DNA of 64,000 bases from Marchantia polymorpha subsp. ruderalis (taxonomy: Eukaryota > Streptophyta > Marchantiopsida > Marchantiales > Marchantiaceae). The notes under the pieces are model-generated. The model made no database searches, was not told where the DNA came from, and saw only the letters and a program-made list of their open reading frames with translations. The stretch covers positions 22,092,001-22,156,000 of the forward strand of contig AP031357.1 of NCBI GenBank assembly GCA_037833965.1, given 5' to 3'. Shown in pieces: positions 28,860-39,902 of the stretch; the stretch's first letter is position 1, and every line of letters begins with the position of its first letter. The position numbers and the translations under genes were made by a program.

Positions 28860-29346
28860 TTAGAGCACATGGCTTGAGTTCAGCGAAGTTAGATTATGGG
28901 AGCTCGAATCCCCACCTGGACTACAAACGCTGAAGGGCGGGAAGGTTCGGCTCACATAAAACCAATTGAGATAGTTGTCGCGCCCGGAAAGCTTCGTAAA
29001 CTCGAAAAAGTTTGAAACTTTGTCCATTGCTCGCTAAGGTCCTAGAACAACAAGTTCTCTTCTAACAGAAAGGCATCTGCTTACCGAAAGGAACAAGACC
29101 GGCAAATATCTAATCGTCGGTCGCTAGCAAAAGAAGAATAGCGAAGGAGTTCGCTCTGATACCATGTTGAAAGTAAAATCTAAACTAGATGAAAGATTAG
29201 AGAGAGAGAGGTCCCTTGAGTAGCAAAGGGATAAGATGTTCGAGAAGGGTATCGACCACAGAAGAAGACACAAGAGATCTAACAGAACATTATCCTAATC
29301 TAATCCTGATCACTATACTACACTCGGTAACTAATTACTAACAACA
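28860..29346 (-). mobile_element. Truncated Ty1/Copia element: 5' LTR, PBS and start of gag, copy 1
   Basis: The LTR is 29165-29346 (182 bp, minus strand TGTTG...CAACA). Next comes TGGTATCAGAGC (29164-29153), the classic initiator-Met primer site of plant Copia elements. An ATG at 29027-29025 opens a short frame whose beginning (KLSGRDNYLNW) looks like a Copia Gag N-terminus. It then runs into unrelated sequence and a stop at 28860-28862. The rest of gag, pol and the 3' LTR are absent. Confidence 0.85.
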
Positions 29347-29359
29347 TGATTTAGGATAA

Positions 29360-30786
29360 TTAGACGCGTCGTTTCAGGATGAATGATTGACCGATTTTGA
29401 CGATTAATGATGATGCTGAATGATCGCCAATCTGCGTTGTGATTCTCCTTATGAATGGGACATGCTTAACGTAGTTCATCAAGTCTCCCACCCGCCAACT
29501 TTGATTGCCCATCCCCCTCTGCCCAGTGCAGCAAAAAACCGCAAAGCCTTCGCAGTTATTGTCCTGCAGGTTGAATTCTCCATAGTCGTTCTTATCGAGG
29601 CTGTCACGAGCTCTTTTCAAAATCTCCTCTCGATCAGAACTCTTTTCTAAATGTGTAGTGGTACCTGCAATGGGGTACAATCCGGAAATCTATCGTCAAG
29701 CACAATGACAAACTTTTCAAAGCAGCAATAACCGAGACATCTGGTAAGTCAAAGAGCGATAGGTCCAACAGTCTCGTATCTTTACTTCGATTGGATCACA
29801 AATAGGTTGACACAGTCATTATCATGAACTGACCTCCATCAATAGGCCTCCAATAGCGATAATTCTTATTGTTATAACCGTACACGTGGAGCGCACGGCT
29901 CCCCTTGAAACATTCGATGCATGTCTTAACAATGCCACATTTTCGTTTACCGCGAATAGTAGGGCAGTTTTCAAGCCGACATTTCTTCAAATCCCGGTTG
30001 TAACGTTCTCTGTCTGCCACATTATGGATAATGAGTCCATCAACGTCGAAGATGCCTACAAGAACATACACAGGCAAAGCTTAGGGTCTGCTGGGCTGAA
30101 GCCGCTAAACGTGGAAGAGAAACGCTGAGGTCTTCGAGCATTCCAACCTCCCGTGATTGCAGCATAGGAGGTCAGATAGCTGTCCTCAACTTTGCAAGAT
30201 TCCCTGGGTTGAACCTTGAAGGTCGGGTCTAGACCTTCTCAACCTCTCCCAGAAAGGCTTCGAAGGAGCAGCAGTGAGGTTAGAAAGCTCTGAAGTCAGC
30301 CCAAATTTTGCAGCCAACTTCGACGAGACATTCCCACGGAGGAGTCCAAGAAGCGACGAACACAGTGCAAACAACACCAGAATAACCAGAAGCACATCCC
30401 CTGATCGTCATGCTATTGTTTAGAAGTTCCCTTTACGGAGGAACGTTGTACATTCAACTTCTGGCCATCCTATGCTAGGTCCAAGACAACTGGCACCACT
30501 TGCATAACACCGACTCTCGAGACGACATCAAATTGGACGAAATTCATTTCGCAGGACTTGAGCTGAGCTTACCGTGATGCGAGTATATATATACACGCAG
30601 TCCCAAAACATTGACGTACGAATAGACGTGATCCCCCGGCTCGACATCTAAGGCGTATTTACCTCCGAAGATAGTGTTTACTGTTAGCTTTGTATAGTAC
30701 TTCGATGGCATGTAGACCACTTTTGTCGATTTTGTATTCTGGAGAGTGTACAAATAGTGAATTTCTGGGTTAGAAATGCGCCGCAT
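29360..30786 (-). CDS. LRAT/NC-domain protein, three coding exons, copy 1
   Basis: Host-type gene predicted from sequence. Exon 1 30786-30573, exon 2 30055-29834, exon 3 29664-29360; the spliced frame is 741 nt (246 aa). Intron borders are GT-AG (donors GTAAGC and GTCAGT; acceptors TTGTAG and TTGCAG) and phases agree. An in-frame TGA lies three codons upstream of the ATG. An N-terminal extension (~45 aa) precedes the LRAT-type domain: EPGDHVYSY (about residue 51), the His-containing YSHHG-IF motif formed across the exon 1/2 border, IIHN, and NNCEGFAVFC in exon 3 with the likely catalytic Cys (about 182). Plant relatives are the NC-domain/LEAD-SENSITIVE 1-type proteins, thiol acyltransferase-like enzymes of unclear substrate. 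No defect seen. A hydrophobic ORF in intron 1 (30186-30395) is probably chance. Confidence 0.82.
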
Positions 30787-30896
30787 AATTGATCAAACTC
30801 GCACGAATGGCAACATTTGGTTCTATTCTAAGTTTGAGTATGAAATTTACTGAAGACAATCTTCAACCAAAAACTCTCCTCAATATGGGATGCACT

Positions 30897-32144
30897 GAAA
30901 TTGAAAATTGATATCATTTGAGCTAGAGCATTTGTACTTCACTCCTCTAGTTTCTTGGATAAACTGCAATACTATTACCTCTGGAATTGCAAACTCCGTA
31001 TCACCCCGTATCTGCAAATCCTTCTCCATATAAACATTCAAACACAGAATTCTCTTCGCCTTAGTATTGTGGAGATGAGTTTGTACGAAGAGGCAAATAG
31101 GACTTCTGACGGGAAGAAGAATCGAGCGAGTCTTAAGAGTGAGCGATCCAATCTCTAGATATTTTCCCGACTGAACTGGAGTGGATTAGCTGATGAAACT
31201 GAAAAGAGGATCTTCTCACTGACACACAGGTAAGGCTTTGGATAGCATTCTAGAACAAAAATGAAAACTCAAAATAAAAACCTGAACTCCACTGCACCCA
31301 CAACTTTGACACGAAATTGGAAGTTGATATCATTTGAGCTCGAGCATTTGTACTTCACTTCTCTAGTTTCTTGGATAAACAGCAATACTATTACCTCTGG
31401 AATTGCAAACTCCGATTCACCCTGTATCTGCGAATCCTTCTGCATATATATATTCAAACACAGATATCTCTTCGCCTTAGTATTGTGGAGATGAGTTTGT
31501 ACGAAGAGGCAAATAGGACTTCTGACGGGAAGAAGAATCGAGCGAGTCTTAAGAGTGAGCGATCCAATCTCTAGATAGTTTCCCGACTGAACTGGAGTGG
31601 ATTAGCTGATGAAACTGAAAAGAGTTTCTTCTCCCCGACACACAGGTAAGGCTTTGGATAGCATTCTAGAACAAAAATGAAAACTCAAAATAAAAACCTG
31701 AACTCCACTGCACCCACAACTTTGACACGAAATTGAAAATTGATATCATTTGAGCTCGAGCATTTGTACTTCACTTCTCTAGTTTCTTGGATAAACTGCA
31801 ATACTATTACCTCTGGAATTGCAAACTCCGATTCACCCGGTATCTGCGAATACTTCTGCATAAATATATTCAAACACAGATGTCTCTTCGGCTTAGTATT
31901 GTGGAGATGAGTTTGTACGAAGAGGCAAATAGGATATCTGACGAGAAGAAGAATCGAGCGAGTCTTAAGAGTGAGCGATCCCATCTCTAGATATTTTCCC
32001 GACTGAACTGGAGTGGATTAGCTGATGAAACTAAAAAGATGATCTTCTCACTGAGACACAGGTAAGGCTTTGGATAGCATTCTAGAACAAAAATGAAAAC
32101 TCAAAGTAAAAACCTGAACTCCACTGCACCCACAACTTTGACAC
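30897..32144. repeat. Tandem triplicate of a 416-bp unit, copy 1
   Basis: Three direct repeats start at 30897, 31313 and 31729. Each unit is open on the minus strand for about 95 codons (GSLTLKTRSILL...PICLFVQTHLHN) behind a possible acceptor. Each is also open on the plus strand for 67 codons, followed by a strong CAG|GTAAGG donor-like site (for example 31225-31233). The differences between units change amino acids in both readings, so neither strand is clearly coding. It may be duplicated exons of a host gene or non-coding DNA. Confidence 0.7.
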
Positions 32145-32335
32145 GAATCTGGACAATCACTACAGTGAATGTTCGCGGAGCTGGTGGGAACTATTGCTCA
32201 GCAATGGTACAACAAATGATAAGGTGACTGGGCTCTGGTGACGATTGTGATGGGTTATGTTTTTCTTGCAAAAGCGGCTGTTGTTGGCAAAATAGATGGA
32301 ATACATAGAGAAAGAGACAGAAGCTTGGGTTTTCA

Positions 32336-33524
32336 TCAGCTTACTGTTACAGTTACAATTGAGTGGAATGTCCACCGCACCCCCTTTTCAATCAGAGTCC
32401 CAGCTGTAGACTTCAGCCGCTTTGGAAGTTTAGTCACAGCAGACCTCAGCCCCTCCGGAAGTAGAGTCACATTTGCAGACTTCAGCCCCTCCGGAACAAG
32501 AGAAAAAGGTTGGGACCTAATCCGCAGACTCAAACTCACTACGTCGCGTTCATTTGACGTCAATTCGTTGGATGTGCTGTTGATTTGCGGAGCTGCAGGC
32601 CTCATACGCTTTCGAAGTCGATTCTCAGGTGCAGAGCTCAGCGGCTTTGCAAGAAGAGTCTCAGCTGCAGACCTCAGCCGCCCTTTCCCCTTACTTTCCA
32701 TTTTGAATCCAACTGAGGTCAATCCGTTGGATGTGCGGTAGATTTTCGGACCTCGGGCAATCGTTAGTGTGAGCGTGTACTTTCCAAATGCACGAGATTG
32801 GTCCTTGAAATATCTGCACGAACGAACGGAAGACGTGAGCCGAAATTTCAGCAGCGGAAGCAACAACACACGAATGCGTCTTCGACTGAGGAAAAGCTTA
32901 CAGAAGCAAAGAGTTGGGGAGGAATGAGGTAGAAACGTCACAGCACGTTGTGATTCAGGTCGCGTATTTGCTCGAAGTTTTGCCTCGATAGCAAACCAGC
33001 TGTTCGCTAAGCAATTAAGGTAGCTGACGGCCTGTTGGAGTCAAAAAAAGTCAACTACCATCTGACATAGTTAGAGAGTATGAGAAAGATCTTACAGAAG
33101 ACGAGACAAAATAGGACTCTTGGGTTCAGACACAGACAACTGAGCGACGACTTGAGTAACATAATGGAACTCGGAACAAACGTGGAGAAACAAAAATAAC
33201 GACGAATTCGTAGCAGGTGGACAAACGAATTTCTAGTGGAGGAGAGAACAAATACAGCCGGTGAAAATATTGGAAGTTCCTACCTTGGCCGTGAATTCCG
33301 CCTGGAGACTTTTCTTGACGTACAGGTCACGTTCGTCTTTTTTTAACAGATTTAGGGATCTTACCAACTTTTTCCGGTACTCTTGGCTCCTCATTTTTTT
33401 CTATCGATTGTGTATTTGGGCGTCTGAAACGAAAGTCAAACGCAAAGCAGATCTCTCTCGTATCCAAACGTTGATATTCTTCTTCATGGAACGCATGACT
33501 CATGTCGCTGAGATCAGCAGACGC
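32336..33524 (-). CDS. Probable spliced gene of unknown function, copy 1
   Basis: Predicted exons: 33524-33365, 33336-33284 and 33031-32336 (stop). Borders are GT-AG (donors GTAAGA and GTAGGA; acceptors CTCAAG, AAAAAG and CAACAG) and phases join to one open frame of about 302 codons; the true 5' end is unknown. The first exons encode a charged stretch (SHAFHEEEYQRLDTREICFA...). The third encodes AVSYLNCLANSWFAIEAKLR, then a long basic region with degenerate ~14-residue repeats (LPEGLKSA/LPEGLRSA/LPKRLKSTA). The third exon could contain a further intron (GTAAGC at 32901). I recognise no family. The antisense ORF 32238-32741 is weaker. Confidence 0.4.
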
Positions 33525-33960
33525 CTTGAGAGTTATTGATATCCAGAGAATCGTAGTTGGTGAATGGTTTAAGAATACTAGAGTATTAAAAGGATAAAAT
33601 GCAGGACACGAATTATTCATAATGCATTGCACCCACAAGATATACTAAAATTAGGCGTAAGTAAAGAGCATATTGGTACCGTGCCGATTAGAAGACCATT
33701 AATGCTGGACAGCGACTTAGAGAAAGTTCTGTTGCGTATAGGCAATTATCTCAAAAGCCTTAACGCAAGTCTCATGTAGTTTCCTCAGTTGTTTTGCTAC
33801 GATGCTGACCAGGCGAGTGAGTGCTCATCAGATCTACACGGATTCTATGTTTTGCACTTAGTTCTTCTATGTGCATTTATTATTCGTGAAATACAATCTA
33901 TGTATTGTAGTAAGTCTCATATGGCTGTTGAAAGTATTTTGATGTACTCTCTAGTAAGTT
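33525..33960. other. AT-rich stretch, no gene seen
   Basis: Short ORFs only, no motifs. It may contain the 5' part or promoter of the unknown minus-strand gene. Repeated unchanged at about 56741-57176. Confidence 0.4.
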
Positions 33961-33968
33961 GCAGTTGT

Positions 33969-34480
33969 TTAGACCTTGTGATAGGAAATATCACAAAATA
34001 GAAAATTTCGGATATTGTTTTTACAACAAGTATCTATGTTCACTTCTGCTCTAAAATATTTTAGGAGTCACACCCTATGGGTTAGGAAGCTTCAAACAAT
34101 GCTTCGGACATTGTCTTTACCGCGAGTATCTATGATCACATCAGTCCTTAATATTTTAGGAGTCACACCCTATGGTGGAAGGTATCGCAAGTTTCGTTCA
34201 ATGTGTTTTCATCTTTTGATGTTTGCTCACACCGTAGCTATTTTTAAAGCTTCTTAAGACTTTGCAGCTGTTTCGACCTTGTGATAGGAAATATCAGAAG
34301 ATAGGAAGCTTCAGAACTTGTTTTTACAGCGAGTATCTATGTTCACGTCTACTCTAAATATTTTAGGAGTCATAGCCTATGGGTTAGGAAGCTTCAAACA
34401 ATGCTTCAGACATTGTCTTTACCGCGAGTATCTATGATCACATCTGTTATAAATATTTTAGGAGTCACATCTTGTGGTGG
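33969..34480. repeat. Tandem repeats of ~100 and ~300 bp, copy 1
   Basis: Four related ~100-bp blocks start near 34005, 34105, 34308 and 34408. They share GAGTATCTATGATCACATC and AATATTTTAGGAGTCACA cores. They are arranged as two ~300-bp higher-order units, each introduced by GACCTTGTGATAGGAAATAT. Non-coding. Confidence 0.7.
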
Positions 34481-34719
34481 AAGGCTGGATGATCTCGGTG
34501 CCACAAGACCAATGTTAGCAAGCCTTGGAGTTGCTCGGAATTGACACTGTCAAAGAGATATTGACGAGATCAATGCATTTGGAAGTTTTTGAGATCTAAT
34601 AAAGAATCCACAACGAGAAAATTGCCAAAAAGAGCATTGCCATGAAAATAAGCATAACTACTTTTGAAATAGCTTTGACAGGGATCCACGGTGAGTCCCA
34701 AGCGACGGTGACACTCAAG

Positions 34720-35715
34720 GGAAGGAGCACACCCGCAGCAAGAGTGCCGCGGAAGCGGAGATGGAGAGAGGAACCAGAGGAGGAGCAACATCGAGAACCC
34801 ACTGCTCCCATACGACAGCGGCCACTGCACGAAGTGTGCAGCCGGCCGAAGCAGAAGGCGCGCAGGCTTGTGTTACCAGCCAGCAGCGCGGACACGGTGA
34901 CGATCGCCACGGAGAAGGGAAGTGCGTCCCCGGAGAAGGACGGGAGTGCGCGGACGTCCGCAGACGAGAGGCGGTCTTCGGGCCAGGGGCCTTCGGGACA
35001 AGGTCCTCCGGAGTTACCACGTGCAATGCGGACGAGTGTTCCTCCTACGCACAGGCGACTTCCAGCGGATAGGCGACCTCTTGCAGACGTGGACCTCTGC
35101 CTACGCGTAGGCAGAGAAAGTTCGCCTACGCACAGGCGGACGCCTACGAGTAGGCAGGATTCACCCCTCCGGTACAACGTAGGAAGGGGAAGGAGCCGGC
35201 GGAAGATCCGCCTTCGGGTCAAGGGCTTACGCGCAGGCCAGACGTAGCCCTCGAGCAGGACCTAACGGAGGAGCAGATTGTACGTCCGCGGGACAAAATT
35301 CGAGTGCGCGATGCACAATTACACCCCGCGCAGACGCATTCCACTCGATTGCCTTCGGCGGCGGACGTCGGCGGCGAAGGAGCGACGATTGACGCCCGAC
35401 AGGCGGATGATGGGGATGTGGCACGGCCACATTCACCCACCGCCTTGGACATTTTAGCGGGGAGCAGCGAAGCTGCAAGAGTGCCATCGGCGGCAGTACC
35501 CGCAGACCACTCGTAGCCCCACTCGGGCCAGTCGCCAAGGCAATCAAAAGCGACCAAAATCCTTCCTTCGGATGATGACGAAGGAGGATCCACGGAAGCA
35601 ATGTCGGGATCGGGAGACACTGAGGAGGAGGAGGAAGAAATTGTTAGAACGCCGACGGCGGCGCTCTGTGAGCAGGTAGTACCTCTGCTGAGGTACTTGG
35701 ACCGCAAAATTGTCC
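34720..35715 (+). pseudogene. Diverged LTR ORF, middle part, copy 1
   Basis: It starts abruptly in the AAR(V/A)PRKRRWREE segment of the LTR ORF and runs through the low-complexity and acidic parts to LLRYLDRK. It has a 30-bp in-frame deletion near 34972 relative to the second copy. It also has a large deletion junction near 35229 and stops beyond it (for example 35247 and 35516). It joins unrelated antisense LTR sequence at about 35716. The sequence 35046-35050 (TACGC) is the empty site of solo LTR F. Confidence 0.8.
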
Positions 35716-35806
35716 GAAGGCGTTGACCGCGGTCAACAGACTCCGTCATGTCTGTCCATTTCTCTTGCCTTTCCGTCGGCGCTCTTGTCTCCGTAACCCC
35801 GACCGG
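35716..35806 (-). mobile_element. Small fragment of LTR U3 leader
   Basis: The plus strand matches the plus strand of minus-sense LTRs around 5025-5115 (GTTGACCG-GGTCA then CTCCGTC). It is therefore a minus-sense U3 leader scrap wedged between an ORF fragment and pol. Confidence 0.55.
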
Positions 35807-36673
35807 CCTTTCGAAAAGTGGGACATTGACTTTGTAGGGCCAATACAACCAGTGACTAGAAACACACGAAGGCGCTACATTCTGGTAGCTACAGACTACG
35901 CCACCAAAATGGTGGAGGCCAGGGCCACCAGAAGGGATGATGCAGCCACAGTGGCAGCCTTCTTGTTCGAGTCGATTATCACGCGCTACGGGTGTCCCTT
36001 AGAGCTAGTCAGCGACCGGGGCACGCATTTTCTGAATCAGATCATCGAAGATCTGACACGGTATTTCCACATCAAACACCGGAAGACTACTCCATACGAT
36101 CCCAAGGCGAATGGATTGACGGAGAAGTCCAATGGTCTACTGTGTAAAATACTACTCAAAGTCACGGTGAATCACGCTCACGACTGGGATACGAAGTTAG
36201 CAGCCGCTCTATGGGCGTACCGGACAGCTGAGAAAATTACGACCAAACAGACACCATACTTTCTAGTGTATGGTCAACACCCGATCCTCCCGATCGAGTT
36301 CGAAGTACCCACCCAACGAACGTTGGATTTACAAAGGATGAGCGTAGAGGAGAGTCAGCTCTACAGATTACAGGAGGTCATGCTGCTGGATGAGAGGAGA
36401 CGAGAAGCCGAGGATCGCACCAGGAAAATCCAGCTCCGCCGGAAGGAGAGATACGATAAAAAGATCAAACCTGTACTCCTGCAGGCGGGTGATTTGGCAC
36501 TGCTCTACGACAACAGGCATGCCAGATTCCCAGGCAAACTGCACCTAAGATGGATGGGACCTTACAGGGTTGTCGAAGTCTTCTCGAATGGATCCATCCA
36601 ACTTGCGGATCTGGCCGGCGATTTGTTAGGCACCCGAGTGAACGGGTGGCGGTTGAAGAAATACCACATGTGA
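35807..36673 (+). pseudogene. Gypsy integrase, C-terminal part with complete pol end
   Basis: Open from PFEKWDIDFVG to the stop at 36671-36673. All three DDE residues are present (in DIDFVGP, SDRGTHF and TEKSNG). After them comes the C-terminal part that element C lacks: a charged helix (LLDERRREAEDRTRK), QAGDLALLYDNR, and a GPYRV...SIQL module of the GPY/F type, ending GWRLKKYHM. No chromodomain. The upstream part of pol is missing because of the junction at 35806. A polypurine tract and 3' LTR follow, so this is the 3' end of a once complete element. Confidence 0.9.
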
Positions 36674-36697
36674 GTGTTTGCGTGGGCGCTCACAATC

Positions 36698-36710
36698 GAG
36701 GAGGGGAGCA
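36698..36710 (+). other. Polypurine tract
   Basis: GAGGAGGGGAGCA lies directly before the LTR start TGTGGTACCCC at 36711 and 24 bases after the pol stop. This is the expected plus-strand primer of the element and confirms where the LTR begins. Confidence 0.85.
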
Positions 36711-39148
36711 TGTGGTACCCCACTTTTGGTAATTTTGAGGAAATTAAAACATTTTTGGAAAACTGTACCCCGGTAGCAATGTAAATAGCCTTCGGTGCAT
36801 CAAAACAGAGTGAATTCGGAAGATCGCAGAGATTCTTGAGGGACCTCGTAGAATCTAGGAGTTGGGTGCAGCGGTAAGGAAGGGCACCATCCTCCCTGCG
36901 AGCTCTGCAGATAGGATCCCTACGGCGCAAGGCGCAAAACCCGCCTTCGGAGCTGCGTCCGCGGCGGTAGGGAAATCCTTCATATTTAGGTCAACCCCTG
37001 GACGCCTTGACTTAGTTAGGGTTTCGTTGGATAGAACTCGATGCGCTGATTCCAACGAGCCCAAGAACGCCAACAACGGATAAGGACTCCGGGAGTTATG
37101 AAGGTTGTAAGATACTCAGCTCTTCGCTTGCGCACAGGCGGAGAAGTTTTGTCCTATGCGCGGACGAGGGAAGTCCGCCTGCGCACAGGCGAAATAGGGT
37201 TTTGAGGTAGGCGCGAAGTTCGCCTACGCACAGGCGTGCGCCTGTGCACAGGCGCTTCGGCGTCGGCGGGAAATCCGCCTTGGGCCCTAGAAACGTGCCT
37301 TGTGAGGTAGAAACTGTACGGCGCGTTCTGCGCCAGCGCAACGCCGCGGACGAGCAAGGAGCCGCGAGAATAGTAAAATCCGTACGGACCGTGCGGACTG
37401 TACGGACGGGACGAATGGATGCGCTCTTGGACGGACGGAGTTGCGGCGACGAGAGCGCCGACGGAGAGGCAACAAACGGACAATCTGGACGGAGGCGGTT
37501 GACCGCGGTCAACGCCTTCCGCGCCAGCGCATCGACGCGGACGGACTTCGCCGGCGCACAGGCGAGCGCCTATGCACAGGAGGGTGAAGTTCCGCGCCGG
37601 CGGAGAATCCGCCGAGGAGTTCGACTGCGTGCAGGCGGGATATGAACTTTTGTCCGACATGCGGACACACGCGCCGAGGCAAAGGAGGATTGGCTGAGGA
37701 GCGATACGAACGAGTGTACCACGCAAGGCGGAAAATCCGCCTTCGGCGCTGCGCACCCATGTCCGCGGCGCAGTACGCTCGCGGAGTTCAAATTCGCCAA
37801 TTCGAGCGTGAGAGTTTAATCGGAGACGGCGGAGCGTGAAGCCGCGCGTGAGAGCGGAGACTGTTTCAGCGTAGAGCCGGCGCGGCCATCAATTGAGTCA
37901 TCCTCCACGAGCAAGGGCCGACCATGACCTCCGACCGGGAGGCGGAGAGCGTCCCATTCTTGAATTCGCGATTCAATTCTCTAGTGCGAGCTGCGCGCGT
38001 CCATCTGCTGGCTGCTAAGCATTCTCGACATCGCCGCGCAGAGGATTTCTTGGTGATTGAGGGAGAAGTGAGTGCGCGCGATTTGGAATTGAGGGCGATT
38101 AGAGTTTGCCGAGGAAGAAAGGAGCTCGAGCGGAGCGGAAGTAGAATGAGCGAGCGGGCGAACTCCAAGAACGCAATGACGAGGCTTGGCCGATTGCGGA
38201 TGCTGCCGCTCCGACTACCACAGAACGGGCTGCGCGCTTTCGAGGAGCGCCTGTGTAATAACCCACCAAAGGCTAAAACTGCAGTATGGTGGTAAAAAGA
38301 TCGAACCCACAGGGACAGAGGCAACACACAGAGTAAAAGTGTCACGTTTAACAGACTTTTGTAGAGTTTGAATTCTCAGGCGACTGTCACTCCTAGAAAT
38401 ACTGCAGTGCTCGACTCGGAGGCTCGACTCGGAGGAGGATCTCAACTCGGAGGATGCTCGGAGGATGCACAGTACAGCGTAGTCACTCAACACACACACA
38501 CACACACCTGAAACTGGCAAAAGCACAACTCGGAGGTCGGTCAGGACCTCCGCTTCGGATTTCAGGGGGAAAGTGTCTCAAAAGTTCACTCAGAGGTTCT
38601 GAAGGTAGTGACTCCCACTCTGGCTTTTACTGCCCTTCCGCCAAGAACTAGCGTAGGGTACCCGGACTGGACTTCCCACTTCGGAACGAAGCCTCTTCGT
38701 ACGCCGTGGACGTCACCCTCGACTCACACCAAACGCAGGGAGTGCAGGCTCGACTGAGGACTTAACTGAGACACAATCCAGTAACACACACACACAACTT
38801 GAATTGCAAACCAAGGCTTACACGAAGTAATAAAACTTCACTTTGGCATTCAGGGGAAACTTCCCGTAGGAGTACAATCAGGATATGTCACTCGAAGGAG
38901 TAAGGGGGAACTGTTCAAGTCTCTAACTCGCAGCCGGCTCTGAGCATCAGAAATCACCCGCAGGTGCAGATCCGCACTACTCAAGTCTCTAACCGGGTGC
39001 TAGCTCTGAACATTCAGCCGAAGGCCTTCAACTACAACATACGGTAACTTCGCTATGCTGCAGCTTCTCTACGTGGTGCCAGGACCAAATGCACAAACAC
39101 GCCAAGAAAGTGAGTTCCTGATCTGCACTTCCGAAACTGGAAGAGTCC

Positions 39149-39177
39149 CAAGGCAAAACGCCTTGAACTACTTTATA
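39149..39177 (-). promoter_or_regulatory. TATA box and hairpin of family 2 LTR
   Basis: Minus-strand TATAAAGT (39177-39170) followed by CAAGGC-GTTTT-GCCTTG (39165-39149). The stem keeps pairing although one base pair differs from family 1 (C-G to A-T). Confidence 0.6.
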
Positions 39178-39902
39178 CCCTCAAAGGTCCTAACTGACAC
39201 TACGCTATCCTATCTACTACTCGCAACACTTGCACGAAACCAAACTATGCTACTGCACTCTGCAGATCCAGTGCTGCGCCTCCTGCGCGCCGGACTGCCT
39301 TGCTCTCTATCTCTACCCTGCCAATCTTCCGACCGGCTGCGCAACCCCAGGCGTCGGAGGGCTGCAGTCACTTCCGACTCTAAGTGCGCCATAGTGTCGC
39401 GCGCACCCGACAAGAAGGATTCTAATTTCCTCGCTACTCGCCGCCGACTCCGACTGTCACCCTCCGTCAATGCCGCCGCCCGAAGCTCGAACTCCATGAG
39501 TGTGATCTTCTCTTGAGCTGCCACCTCCCAATGGGCGTATCCTTTTAGACAGTGAGTCACCCGCGTCGCCAACTCTTCTCGCGCCCGGCAGCTGCCTTCC
39601 ACCTCTGCTAGCTGCATTTCCGCATATGCGCGCTGCGTCCTCAAATCCGAGCACTCGGATTGCAAGTTGCGCAACAACTCCTCATCCTCCTTACGTGCTC
39701 TTTGACTTTCTTCTAAGGCGCGCGTCTGGCACGCAAGCTCTGCTGCTAAGATGCGGTTCTGTCTCCGCTCTTCCTGCAATTCCGACTCGATCTTTGCCCG
39801 CATTAGCTCAGCATCCGCCTGGCTTTTCGTCGCCGCATCCTCCCTCTGCTGCTGCAAGGTTTGGTATAGCTTCTGTGTGACCGCCAGGTGTTGTCGGAGG
39901 GT

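Noticed and set aside
28865..28915. tRNA-like or SINE promoter (TGGCTTGAG, then AGCTCGAATCC about 33 bases on)
   Set aside because: The A and B box resemblance is partial, the space for an anticodon arm is too short and there is no poly-A or repeat family nearby.
30186..30395. Small hydrophobic ORF on the minus strand inside LRAT intron 1
   Set aside because: Lies wholly within the predicted intron, with no splice support. A chance ORF is more likely, though an alternative exon cannot be excluded.
32238..32741. 167-codon plus-strand ORF
   Set aside because: Overlaps the minus-strand exon that joins in phase to two other exons. Its repeats are the complement of the same 42-base units.
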